DNA from: Candidatus Kryptobacter tengchongensis
Lineage (GTDB): Bacteria > Bacteroidota > Ignavibacteria > Kryptoniales > Kryptoniaceae
NCBI GenBank assembly: GCA_001485605.1
Contig: FAON01000008.1
Location: 124,001 to 188,000, forward strand
Direction of reading: 5' to 3'
Length of the DNA: 64,000 bases
Under the pieces are notes generated by a model. The model was not told where the DNA came from and did not search any database. It saw nothing but the letters and a program-made list of their open reading frames with translations. Position numbers and translations under genes: made by a program. Shown here piece by piece: positions 10,024 through 17,991 of the stretch. Every line of letters starts with the position of its first letter. The stretch's first letter is position 1.

Positions 10024-11574
10024 ATGGTTGTATACATAGTTATTTCAGCTGCTGTTTTGTTTGCGTTTTTCATAGGGTGGTTTTTTCATTCAAAAGTTGA
10101 GGAAAAGAAAATTGGAACCGCTGAAGCTCGGGCTCAAAAGATAATTGAAGATGCGGAGCGCGAAGCAAATAACATCAAGAAAGAAAAACTTCTTGAAGTA
10201 AGAGATGAATGGTTTAGGAAAAAACAAGAATTTGAAGCAGAAGTAAATCAAATAAAGCAAAAGCTTCAATCTTATGAAAAACAACTTCTTTCAAAGGAAG
10301 AGAAGCTAAACGAGCGAGCTGAGGAATTAAACCGAAGGGAGCAGGAATTAAATAAAATCCAACAAAAACTTGAGGAACAGAAAAAACTTTTAGAAATTAA
10401 ACAGATGGAAATTGAGCAGATCATTGAGGAACAAAAAATTCAACTTGAAAAGATAGCAGGTTTAACCCGTGATGAGGCTAAAAAGATACTTATTGATAGT
10501 ATGGTTTCAGAAGCAAAAGCTGAAGCAGCTAAGATGATTCGCGAGATTCGTGAACAAGCCAAGGAAGAGGCTAAAAAAGAGGCACAAAAAATTATAGTCC
10601 AAGCAATTCAAAGAACAGCAGCTGACCATTCGGTTGAAACAACTGTCACGGTTTTACACATTCCAAATGATGAATTAAAAGGGAGGATAATAGGAAGAGA
10701 GGGAAGAAACATTCGTGCTTTTGAGCAACTTACAGGATGTGATATAATTGTTGATGATACCCCAGAAGCCGTGATAATTTCTGGTTTTGATCCATTCAGA
10801 AGAGAGGTTGCGAAGATTGCGCTTGAAAGATTACTTGCCGATGGTAGAATTCATCCAGCAAGAATTGAGGAGGTAGTTGAAAAAGTTAGGCAGGAACTTG
10901 AAGAGGAGATCTTCAAGGTTGGTGAAAATACATTGCTTGAACTTGGAATTCACAATGTTCATCGCGAGATAATTCGGCTTGTTGGGAAGATGAAATACCG
11001 TTCAAGTTATGGTCAAAATGTTTTACAACATAGTATAGAAGTTGCTTATCTTGCAGCTATAATGGCGTCAGAGCTTGGTCTTGATGCACATCTGGCAAAG
11101 CGAGCAGGTTTGTTCCATGATATAGGTAAAGTTGTTGATAAACAAGAAGGACCACATGCTTTGATAGGTTATGAAATTTTAAGCAGATATGGAGAGCATC
11201 CTATTGTCGTTAACGCCGTTGGATCACATCATGAAGATATCCCGATGGAAACACCTATCGCAGCAATTGTTCAAGCAGCCGATGCGATAAGTGGAGCAAG
11301 ACCTGGAGCAAGAAGAGAATCAGTTGAAGGTTATGTGAGGAGGTTGCAAAAACTTGAGGAAATTGCAAAGTCATTTGAAGGTGTTGCAAAAACATACGCA
11401 ATTCAAGCTGGTCGCGAAGTGAGAGTTATAGTTGAACCTGACAAAATAGATGATAATCTCGCAGATCAACTTTCAAGAGACATCGCTGCAAAAATTCAAG
11501 AGGAGATGGAGTATCCAGGTCAAATAAAGGTTACGGTTATAAGAGAGGTTCGCGCAGTCGCTTATGCGAAATAA
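10024..11574 (+). CDS. rny: Ribonuclease Y
   Basis: Membrane-anchored endoribonuclease that starts decay of many mRNAs. The 516-residue protein has an N-terminal transmembrane segment (about 5-22), a long coiled coil (about 30-200), a KH RNA-binding domain (LKGRIIGREGRNIRAFE) and an HD metal-dependent phosphohydrolase domain with HSIEVAYLA and LFHDIGKVVD. The ATG at 10024 has an excellent binding site (GGAGGGAGG), so it is preferred over an in-frame TTG at 9997. A hairpin terminator follows. Confidence 0.94.
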   Translation: MVVYIVISAAVLFAFFIGWFFHSKVEEKKIGTAEARAQKIIEDAEREANNIKKEKLLEVRDEWFRKKQEFEAEVNQIKQKLQSYEKQLLSKEEKLNERAEELNRREQELNKIQQKLEEQKKLLEIKQMEIEQIIEEQKIQLEKIAGLTRDEAKKILIDSMVSEAKAEAAKMIREIREQAKEEAKKEAQKIIVQAIQRTAADHSVETTVTVLHIPNDELKGRIIGREGRNIRAFEQLTGCDIIVDDTPEAVIISGFDPFRREVAKIALERLLADGRIHPARIEEVVEKVRQELEEEIFKVGENTLLELGIHNVHREIIRLVGKMKYRSSYGQNVLQHSIEVAYLAAIMASELGLDAHLAKRAGLFHDIGKVVDKQEGPHALIGYEILSRYGEHPIVVNAVGSHHEDIPMETPIAAIVQAADAISGARPGARRESVEGYVRRLQKLEEIAKSFEGVAKTYAIQAGREVRVIVEPDKIDDNLADQLSRDIAAKIQEEMEYPGQIKVTVIREVRAVAYAK

Positions 11575-11590
11575 GTGCTTTGATTTTATA

Positions 11591-11620
11591 AAGGTGGGGG
11601 GTAATTACCCCCACTTTTTT
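11591..11620 (+). terminator. Rho-independent terminator after rny
   Basis: GTGGGGG (11594-11600) and CCCCCAC (11608-11614) form a GC-rich hairpin followed by TTTTTT. Confidence 0.85.
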
Positions 11621-11661
11621 ATTTCTTGAAGAATTTTTAACTTTTAAAAAAAAGAACAAAA

Positions 11662-12297
11662 TTGCAATTCAAACACGGTATACTGACTATAGGAGTTACG
11701 GGAGGAATTGGTTCAGGAAAAACAACTGTATGTAGGTTTTTTGAGGAACTTGGAGCAAAAGTTATCTATGCAGATGATCTCGCTAAAAGAATTATGGAAG
11801 AGGATGAAAATCTAAAGAAAAAAATTAAAAAAATCTTTGGTGAAGAGGCTTACATCGGGGGAAAACTTAACAGGAAATTTATAGCTGATATCATTTTCTC
11901 TGATGAAACAAAAAAAAGTAAACTTGAATCGCTTGTCCATCCCGCTGTCATAAGGGAAATCATATCGGAGTTTAAAAAAATTGCAAGGGAAAAAAGTTAT
12001 GATTTTGTGATAGTTGAAGCTGCACTTATATTTGAATCTGGATTTGATAGCGAGCTTGATTATATCATTGTCGTTGATGCCGATGAAGAAGTGAAAATTA
12101 AAAGAATAATGGAGCGTGATAATTGTTCAAGGGAGGAAGTTCTAAATAGAATGAAAATGCAGATGGACCCTGCCAAAAAAAGGGAACTTGCGGATATATT
12201 CATACAAAATGATGGGGATATTGAGACATTGAGAAATAGAGTTAAGTTTCTCTATTCACTTTTTCAAAAAATTTCAAAATTAACTGGGGATAGTTGA
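11662..12297 (+). CDS. coaE: Dephospho-CoA kinase
   Basis: Last enzyme of coenzyme A synthesis; it phosphorylates the ribose 3'-OH of dephospho-CoA. The 211-residue P-loop kinase has the Walker A sequence GVTGGIGSGKTTVC at residues 11-24, then YADDLAKRI, HPAVIREI and the lid region RIMERDNCSREEVLNRM. The start is TTG at 11662; no ATG lies before the P-loop. The stop codon overlaps the start of the next gene (TGATG), so the two are translationally coupled. Confidence 0.92.
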   Translation: MQFKHGILTIGVTGGIGSGKTTVCRFFEELGAKVIYADDLAKRIMEEDENLKKKIKKIFGEEAYIGGKLNRKFIADIIFSDETKKSKLESLVHPAVIREIISEFKKIAREKSYDFVIVEAALIFESGFDSELDYIIVVDADEEVKIKRIMERDNCSREEVLNRMKMQMDPAKKRELADIFIQNDGDIETLRNRVKFLYSLFQKISKLTGDS

Positions 12298-13475
12298 TGT
12301 CAGTTTTTGAACTTGAAAAAGGTTTATTCTTTCAAACTTACAGACGGCTTGGAGTTCATATCAAGCGTGGTGAAGGGGTTTATCTTATTGATTCAGAAGG
12401 GAGAAAATATCTTGACATGATTGCTGGTATTGGGGTGAACGCCTTGGGATATGGGAATGAAAAAGTTAAAAAGGCGATGGTTGACCAGATTGAAAAATAT
12501 ATACATCTCTCAAATCTTTTTGTTCAGGAACCACAGATTGAACTTGCAAATTTACTTGTTCAACTTTCGGGCTATAAAAAAGTTTTCTTCACAAACAGCG
12601 GTGCCGAGGCGATTGAAACCGCGATTAAACTTACGAGAAAATGGGGAAGGAAATTTGGGAAGGTTGAAATAATTGCTTTTTCAAATTCATTTCATGGCAG
12701 GACCATGGGAGCTCTTTCACTAATGGACAAAGTAAAGTATCGGGATGGATACGAACCTTTTTTGCCTGAAATTTTAATTGCAAGATATAATGATGTTGAA
12801 GATATAGAGAAAAAAGTGAGTCATAAAACAGCGGGTGTTTTTCTTGAGTTTATTCAAGGCGAAGGTGGAATTGTTCCTGCAGATGAAAAATTTGTTAAAA
12901 AAATTTTTGAACTTCGTGATGGGTTTAACTTTCTTGTAGTTGCGGATGAAATTCAAAGTGGCTTGTGGCGCACTGGAAAATTTTTCGCTTTTGAACATTA
13001 TAATGTAAAGCCAGACATAATTGCACTCGCGAAGCCACTTGGTGGAGGGTTACCGCTTGGGGCTGTGCTCGGGAATGAAAAAGTTGTTGATGTATTTACA
13101 ACTGGTGCACATGGCTCAACATTTGGGGGAAACCCTGTAGCGTGTTCCGCAGGTTATGCAGTTATAAAAGAGATTCAAAATGGAATTGTTGATAATGTTA
13201 AGTATATCGGAAATTATTTGCAGGAAAAACTTTTGATGCTTAAGGAAAAATATCGTGGGCTTGTAAAAGATATTCGTGGAATCGGGTTGATGGTTGGAGT
13301 TGAACTTAGCATTGAATGTTTTGATGTGGTTAATCGTTTGATTGCTAAAGGTATTATCGTAAATTGCACAAGTAATAATGTTATCAGGTTATTGCCACCC
13401 CTTATAATAGAGAAGGAGCATGTAGATTTATTTATTGAAAAATTTGATGAAGTTTTAAACGAGATTAAACAATAA
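12297..13475 (+). CDS. Class III PLP aminotransferase (acetylornithine aminotransferase-like)
   Basis: A 392-residue fold-type I aminotransferase. The PLP-binding elements are clear: NSGAEAIETAIKL, the SFHGRTMGAL turn, the VADEIQSGLWRTGKFFA aspartate motif and the Schiff-base lysine in ALAKPLGGGLPLG. The length and motifs best match acetylornithine/succinyldiaminopimelate aminotransferases (ArgD) and ornithine aminotransferases; GabT-like enzymes are also possible. No other arginine gene is nearby, so the substrate is left open. The ATG overlaps the coaE stop codon. Confidence 0.85.
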   Translation: MSVFELEKGLFFQTYRRLGVHIKRGEGVYLIDSEGRKYLDMIAGIGVNALGYGNEKVKKAMVDQIEKYIHLSNLFVQEPQIELANLLVQLSGYKKVFFTNSGAEAIETAIKLTRKWGRKFGKVEIIAFSNSFHGRTMGALSLMDKVKYRDGYEPFLPEILIARYNDVEDIEKKVSHKTAGVFLEFIQGEGGIVPADEKFVKKIFELRDGFNFLVVADEIQSGLWRTGKFFAFEHYNVKPDIIALAKPLGGGLPLGAVLGNEKVVDVFTTGAHGSTFGGNPVACSAGYAVIKEIQNGIVDNVKYIGNYLQEKLLMLKEKYRGLVKDIRGIGLMVGVELSIECFDVVNRLIAKGIIVNCTSNNVIRLLPPLIIEKEHVDLFIEKFDEVLNEIKQ

Positions 13476-13492
13476 AGTTTCAGGAGGTTAAA

Positions 13493-14479
13493 ATGAAGAC
13501 AAAAAGGTTGAAAATTTGGAACGAACAAGATTATCTTAACTGGGTTAAACAGGAAACACCTCTAAAGGAAAAATACTTTGCGATGTATTCAACTGTATGG
13601 GATGCGGTTGTAACAAATCCAAATCTTATGAACATTCCCTTTGATGATCATATGGTTCATCGTGGCGATGGTGTTTTTGATAATTCGCTCGTTATTAATG
13701 GGAAGGTTTATCTTCTTGATGAGCACCTTGATAGGATCATTCGCTCTGCGACAGCAATAAGTATAAAAATTCCGTTAACGAAGCAGGAAATGAAAGAGAT
13801 AATCCTTGAAACAATTGCTATAACTGGAAAAAGAGATTGTATGGCAAGATTTTGGATTTCAAGGGGAACTGGGGGGTTCAGCGTTTATCCTGATGAGTCA
13901 CCGCAGGGACATTTTTATCTTATTATAACCTCACTCCCAAATTATCCGTCAAGGTATTATGAAGAAGGTTTAAATGTTGTAACAAGTCCTTTTCCATTAA
14001 GGCAACCTTTTACTCCCCAGGTTAAAAGTTGCAACTATCTTGCAAATGCTATGATGGAACTTTTTGCGCATAATGTTGGGGCAGATACCGCAATTGGGAT
14101 TGATTCGGAAGGTTATCTCACCGAGGGTTCAAATAAAAATGTTGCAATTGTAACTTGGGACAAGGTTTTTAAATATCCACGGCTTGAAAAAGTTTTACAC
14201 GGGACAATGCTTAAAAGAGCTATTTACTTTGCGAATTTGCTTAAGGAAGAAGGCATTTTAAAAGATGTAGTTTCAACAGATATCCCAATAAGTGAGGCAT
14301 ATAATAGCAGTGAGATGATGTTTTTCAGCACGACCCTTGTCGTTGCACCAATTGTAAAATATGACGGAATCACTATTGGTGATGGAAAGCCAGGGGAAAT
14401 TTATAAAAGATTAAGGGCGATGTTTAAAAAAGATATGACTGAAAACAACGAAGTTTTAACCCCTGTTGATTATGATTAA
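13493..14479 (+). CDS. Class IV PLP aminotransferase (BCAT / D-amino acid transaminase-like)
   Basis: A 328-residue fold-type IV enzyme, preceded by a strong AGGAGG site. The family motifs are DDHMVHRGDGVFD, DEHLDRIIRSA, the catalytic lysine in QVKSCNYLANAMME and the cofactor-binding LTEGSNKNVAIV. This superfamily includes branched-chain aminotransferase, D-amino acid aminotransferase and aminodeoxychorismate lyase; the HMVHRGDGVFD block resembles the group with plant D-amino acid transaminase-like proteins. It lies 17 nt after the class III aminotransferase, so the two may serve one pathway. The substrate is undetermined. Confidence 0.8.
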   Translation: MKTKRLKIWNEQDYLNWVKQETPLKEKYFAMYSTVWDAVVTNPNLMNIPFDDHMVHRGDGVFDNSLVINGKVYLLDEHLDRIIRSATAISIKIPLTKQEMKEIILETIAITGKRDCMARFWISRGTGGFSVYPDESPQGHFYLIITSLPNYPSRYYEEGLNVVTSPFPLRQPFTPQVKSCNYLANAMMELFAHNVGADTAIGIDSEGYLTEGSNKNVAIVTWDKVFKYPRLEKVLHGTMLKRAIYFANLLKEEGILKDVVSTDIPISEAYNSSEMMFFSTTLVVAPIVKYDGITIGDGKPGEIYKRLRAMFKKDMTENNEVLTPVDYD

Positions 14480-14483
14480 AAAG

Positions 14484-14555
14484 TGAGCCCGGGAGGGATC
14501 GAACCTCCGACCTCCTGCTTAAAAGGCAGATGCTCTACCACTGAGCTACGGGCCC
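14484..14555 (-). tRNA. tRNA-Lys (anticodon TTT)
   Basis: A full 72-nt cloverleaf on the minus strand: acceptor GGGCCCG/CGGGCTC, D arm GCTC/GAGC, anticodon stem TCTGC/GCAGG with loop CTTTTAA (anticodon TTT), and T arm GGAGG-TTCGATC-CCTCC. The discriminator base is A. The 3' CCA is not encoded and must be added by CCA transferase. Confidence 0.97.
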
Positions 14556-14623
14556 AAAGCAATACAAATATACAAAATTTTCAATTCTTAAGCAAATTTT
14601 AGGCTCTAACATTTAGCGTATCT

Positions 14624-14669
14624 CCAAAGGGGGTTATTTTTAGTCTTTAAACTAACCTTTCACCTTTGG
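14624..14669. other. Imperfect hairpin between tRNA-Lys and arsR
   Basis: CCAAAGG (14624-14630) is complementary to CCTTTGG (14663-14669), and GGTTA (14632-14636) to TAACC (14653-14657). The rest of the 14556-14677 spacer shows nothing else I can support. It could be a terminator-like or regulatory structure; no T-tract is present. Confidence 0.35.
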
Positions 14670-14677
14670 GTGATGAC

Positions 14678-14734
14678 TTGACAATTGGAAACTTTTTGTT
14701 TATTTTTATATAGACATTTGTCTATATGTCTATA
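14678..14734 (+). promoter_or_regulatory. Promoter and palindromic operator of the arsR-pirin-doxX operon
   Basis: TTGACA (14678-14683) is followed after 17 nt by a -10-like TATTTT (14701-14706). Overlapping it downstream is a perfect 20-bp palindrome, ATATAGACAT/TTGTCTATAT (14708-14727), and a third TGTCTATA half-site follows directly (14727-14734). Position and symmetry fit an autoregulatory site for the ArsR-family protein encoded immediately downstream. Confidence 0.7.
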
Positions 14735-14758
14735 ATTCAAAACAAAGGAACAAAACGC

Positions 14759-15031
14759 ATGGCAAAGGTAAAAATTTCAAAAGTTGCAAAAGCACTTGCA
14801 GATGAAACAAGATGTAAAATTTTTGAATTGATCGCAAGATCAAAAGAAATAAGCTGTAAGGAAATAACCGAAAAAATGGGATTGAGACAGCCGACGATAT
14901 CACATCATTTGAAAGCTTTACAGGAAGGCGGACTCGTAAATGTTAGAAGAGAAGGACAGTATCACTATTTCAGTTTGAACAAGCAAGTTTTAGAGGAATT
15001 TTCAAACTATCTCTCAAAATTTTTAAACTAA
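14759..15031 (+). CDS. ArsR-family winged-helix transcriptional regulator
   Basis: A 90-residue winged-helix DNA-binding protein. The helix-turn-helix region is SCKEITEKMGLRQPTISHHLKALQEGGL split at residues about 36-63, and the wing is VRREGQYHYFSL. The ATG at 14759 has AAGGA upstream; an earlier in-frame ATG at 14726 lies inside the operator and is unlikely. The typical arsenic ligand motif ELCVCDL is absent; only a single SCKE cysteine precedes the HTH, so the signal is probably not arsenic. It most likely represses its own operon (pirin, DoxX, DoxX). Confidence 0.88.
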   Translation: MAKVKISKVAKALADETRCKIFELIARSKEISCKEITEKMGLRQPTISHHLKALQEGGLVNVRREGQYHYFSLNKQVLEEFSNYLSKFLN

Positions 15032-15037
15032 AAAATT

Positions 15038-15892
15038 ATGCTCACGAAAATAAATAAATATCGTCGTATTCAAAGAATTATCCCTGGTATAGAAGTAATT
15101 GATGGAGCTGGCGTAAGATTGAGAAGATACATTGGCTCACCTTACCTAAATTATCTTGACCCATTTCTTCTTCTTGACGAGTTCAAAAGTGATGACCCTG
15201 AAGATTACATCGCAGGATTCCCTCCGCACCCACATCGTGGATTTCAGACTTTGACTTATATGGTGTGGGGAAGTTTTGAGCATAAAGATAGCACGGGAAG
15301 CACTGGAAGATTAAATTCAGGTGAATTGCAATGGATGAACGCTGGAAGTGGAGTGATACACTCAGAGATACCACTTATGAAAGAGGGTTTGTTATGGGGA
15401 TATCAACTTTGGCTTAATTCACCCGCAAGGGAGAAAATGAGCGACCCGTTTTACCACAATTTTAAAGCGATTGAGTTAAATGAGAACGATGTAAAAATAA
15501 ATCTCCTATCGGGGGTATTTAATGAAACCAAGCAGAGAAACTGGGCTTATTATCATTTTTTGTATCTTGATATTAGATTGGTGGAAGGAAGTGATTTTGA
15601 ATATGAAATTCCGGGTGATGTTAATTCATTTTGTCTTGTCTCGGAGGGACGAATAAAATTCCCTGATGGAGCGAAGGTAAATCAACATCATCTTGCGGTT
15701 TTAGACGATGGCAATTTAATTAAATTTACTGCGCTTAAGAATTCGGTTGTCTTGCTTGGATGTGCAAAGCCTTTAAATGAGCCCGTCGCTCGCTGGGGAC
15801 CATTTGTTATGAACACAGCAGAGGAAATTTATCAGGCAATAGAAGATTACCAAAAAGGTCATCTTGTTAAGAAAAGAGCAGTTGATATTTAA
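15038..15892 (+). CDS. Pirin family protein
   Basis: A 284-residue bicupin. The iron ligands of pirin are conserved: H64 and H66 in PPHPHRGFQT, H108 and E110 in AGSGVIHSE. Bacterial pirins such as YhhW can have quercetinase activity and others affect redox or stress metabolism; the substrate cannot be inferred. It lies 6 nt after the ArsR regulator and before two DoxX proteins, a set seen in redox or quinone stress operons. Confidence 0.9.
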   Translation: MLTKINKYRRIQRIIPGIEVIDGAGVRLRRYIGSPYLNYLDPFLLLDEFKSDDPEDYIAGFPPHPHRGFQTLTYMVWGSFEHKDSTGSTGRLNSGELQWMNAGSGVIHSEIPLMKEGLLWGYQLWLNSPAREKMSDPFYHNFKAIELNENDVKINLLSGVFNETKQRNWAYYHFLYLDIRLVEGSDFEYEIPGDVNSFCLVSEGRIKFPDGAKVNQHHLAVLDDGNLIKFTALKNSVVLLGCAKPLNEPVARWGPFVMNTAEEIYQAIEDYQKGHLVKKRAVDI

Positions 15893-15923
15893 AATCATCT
15901 TAAAAACAAAAAACGGTGCAAAC

Positions 15924-16364
15924 ATGCTTACAAAACTTTCAAATAAGGTTATAAGCGATATAGCTTTGTTAGTTATAAGGATAATACTTGGGGTTATCTT
16001 TATAGCCCATGGTTATCCGAAGATATTTGTTTTTGGGATCCCTGGGTTTGCTAAATTTTTAGGCGGGCTTGGTGTTCCGCTTCCGGGGCTTTTTGCTGTG
16101 ATTGTATCTTTGGTTGAATTTGTTGGCGGAATTGTACTCATACTTGGAATTTTCTCAAGATGGGTTGGGTTATTACTTGCGATTAATATGATTGTTGCAA
16201 CATTGCTTGTTAAGGTTAAGGTTGGACTTATAGCTCCGATGGATAAGCCAGGGGTTGGAGCTGAACTTGACCTTGCACTTTTTGCATGTGCCTTAGCGAT
16301 TCTTGTCTTTGGTCCAGGTTCAATTTCTGTTGAGTTGGGACTCTTTAAAAAAGAAATTTCATAA
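15924..16364 (+). CDS. DoxX family membrane protein
   Basis: A 146-residue integral membrane protein with four predicted hydrophobic segments and the DoxX family signatures RIILGVIFIAHGYPKIF and the loop GIPGFAKFLGGLGVP. DoxX-like proteins are linked to quinone/thiosulfate redox chemistry and oxidative stress in various bacteria, but most members are uncharacterised. The ATG at 15924 is chosen over an upstream start at 15864 that overlaps pirin and adds residues absent from the family. Confidence 0.85.
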   Translation: MLTKLSNKVISDIALLVIRIILGVIFIAHGYPKIFVFGIPGFAKFLGGLGVPLPGLFAVIVSLVEFVGGIVLILGIFSRWVGLLLAINMIVATLLVKVKVGLIAPMDKPGVGAELDLALFACALAILVFGPGSISVELGLFKKEIS

Positions 16365-16381
16365 AAAAGGAGGAAATAAAC

Positions 16382-16753
16382 ATGGAAGCGATCTGGGTAA
16401 TTGGGAGAATTTTATTTTCAGCGCTTTTTATAATGTCTGGCTTTGGGCACTTTAGAAACTATAAAGATATGGTTCAATATGCTCAGATGATGAAAGCACC
16501 ATCTCCGAATGTAACCGTTCCGTTGACTGGTTTGATGATAATACTTGGAGGGATAAGTGTTTTATTTAACTTTTACTTAACAATCGGTGCGATTTTACTC
16601 TTTTTATTTCTTGTTCCAACTGCTTTTATAATGCACAAGTTTTGGGCAGTTCAAGACCCCGGACTTGCTGCGAATCAGATGGCTCATTTCATGAAAAACC
16701 TTGCACTTGCTGGGGCTTCATTAATTTTAATTTATCTTGATAGTTTAAGGTGA
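16382..16753 (+). CDS. Second DoxX-like membrane protein
   Basis: A 123-residue four-helix membrane protein of the DoxX/DoxD-like group (RILFSALFIMSGFGHFRNY at residues 8-26; late segment ending in ALAGASLILIYLD). It has its own strong ribosome binding site (AAGGAGG) 17 nt after the first DoxX gene. The two DoxX proteins share little sequence, so they may form a heteromeric complex rather than being recent duplicates. This is the last gene of the ArsR operon; a terminator follows. Confidence 0.8.
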   Translation: MEAIWVIGRILFSALFIMSGFGHFRNYKDMVQYAQMMKAPSPNVTVPLTGLMIILGGISVLFNFYLTIGAILLFLFLVPTAFIMHKFWAVQDPGLAANQMAHFMKNLALAGASLILIYLDSLR

Positions 16754-16760
16754 ACTGTAA

Positions 16761-16789
16761 GGCCCCGACACATGTCGGGGCATTTTTTA
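16761..16789. terminator. Terminator between converging doxX and fadA genes
   Basis: GCCCCGACA (16762-16770) and TGTCGGGGC (16773-16781) form a 9-bp stem followed by TTTTTT on the plus strand. It sits between convergent genes, so it may also slow transcription from the minus strand, although the minus-strand T-tract is weak. Confidence 0.85.
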
Positions 16790-17965
16790 AATTAATTCAA
16801 AAATTCCCGCAGCACCCATACCACCGCCGATGCACATTGTGACCATTCCATACTTTACATTTCTTCTTTTCATTTCGTTTAAAATCGTCACGGTCAGTTT
16901 TGCTCCTGTACAGCCAAGTGGATGTCCAAGCGCAATTGCTCCACCGTTGACATTTATAATTTCTTCGTTTAATCCAGCAAGCTTTATAACAGCAAGAGAT
17001 TGAGCAGCAAATGCTTCATTAAGCTCAATTAGTCCGATATCGTCAAGTTTAAGTCCCGCAAGTTTTAGTGCCTTTGGGATTGCTTCAACTGGACCAATTC
17101 CCATTATTTCCGGTGGGACACCGGCGACGGCGTAAGAGACGAATCGCGCTATTGGTTTTAGTCCAAGTTCATTTGCTTTTTTATCAGACATGACCACAAC
17201 AACAGCGGCGCCATCGCTCATTTGGGATGAGTTCCCAGCGGTGACTGTTCCTCCTTCCTTAAACGCTGGCTTCAATTGAGCAAGCTTTTCAAGTGATGTA
17301 TCAGCACGAGGTCCTTCATCGGTGTCAAAAATTTTTTCTTCAACAATTTTTTCCCCTTTCCCATTAATATATTTGTTGACGACTTTAAGGGGGACGATTT
17401 CATCTTTAAATTTCCCTTCTTGAATTGCTTTTAATGCTTTTTGATGGCTTTTCAAAGCGAATTCATCTTGCATTTCTCTCGTGATGTGATATTTTTCCGC
17501 GACTCTTTCAGCTGTTAAACCCATGCTGATATAAACCTCTGGATAATTTTCAGCAAGATATGGGTTTGCTGAAAATTTGTTCCCGGTCATTGGAACCATG
17601 CTCATTGATTCAACCCCGCCTGCGATTATGATATCAGCATATCCAAGTTTGATTCTTTCGGCTGCGAAAGCAATTGATTGTAAACCAGACGAGCAAAATC
17701 TGTTGATTGTAATTGCTGGGACGCTTACCGGAAGTCCGGCTCTTAAGCTTGCAATTCTTGCTACATTTAGTCCCTGTTCACCCTCGGGAAATGCGCAACC
17801 AATTATAACATCATCAATTTCTTCAGGATTAAGGTTTGGGGTTCTTTTAACGGCTTCAGAGATTACGATTGCAAGCATTTCATCAGGGCGGAAATCTTTA
17901 AGTGTTCCCCTTTTTGCCCTTCCAACTGCAGTTCTTACTCCTGTTACTATTACTGCGTCTTGCAT
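16787..17965 (-). CDS. fadA: Acetyl-CoA acyltransferase (thiolase)
   Basis: A 392-residue thiolase that splits 3-ketoacyl-CoA with CoA in the last beta-oxidation step. The nucleophilic cysteine is C91 in [13 protein letters not shown]; the catalytic histidine and second cysteine lie in [10 protein letters not shown] and [13 protein letters not shown] near the C-terminus. It is the last gene of a minus-strand operon, 26 nt after the FadN-type enzyme that supplies its substrate, which favours degradative (FadA) over biosynthetic (AtoB) function. Confidence 0.93.
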   Translation of the reverse strand: MQDAVIVTGVRTAVGRAKRGTLKDFRPDEMLAIVISEAVKRTPNLNPEEIDDVIIGCAFPEGEQGLNVARIASLRAGLPVSVPAITINRFCSSGLQSIAFAAERIKLGYADIIIAGGVESMSMVPMTGNKFSANPYLAENYPEVYISMGLTAERVAEKYHITREMQDEFALKSHQKALKAIQEGKFKDEIVPLKVVNKYINGKGEKIVEEKIFDTDEGPRADTSLEKLAQLKPAFKEGGTVTAGNSSQMSDGAAVVVVMSDKKANELGLKPIARFVSYAVAGVPPEIMGIGPVEAIPKALKLAGLKLDDIGLIELNEAFAAQSLAVIKLAGLNEEIINVNGGAIALGHPLGCTGAKLTVTILNEMKRRNVKYGMVTMCIGGGMGAAGIFELI

Positions 17966-17991
17966 TTTAACACCTTTTTATGTTTTTGAAA

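Noticed and set aside
14726-14758. Earlier start codon for the ArsR regulator
   Set aside because: The ATG at 14726 lies inside the palindromic operator and lacks a binding site; 14759 has AAGGA upstream and gives the family length.
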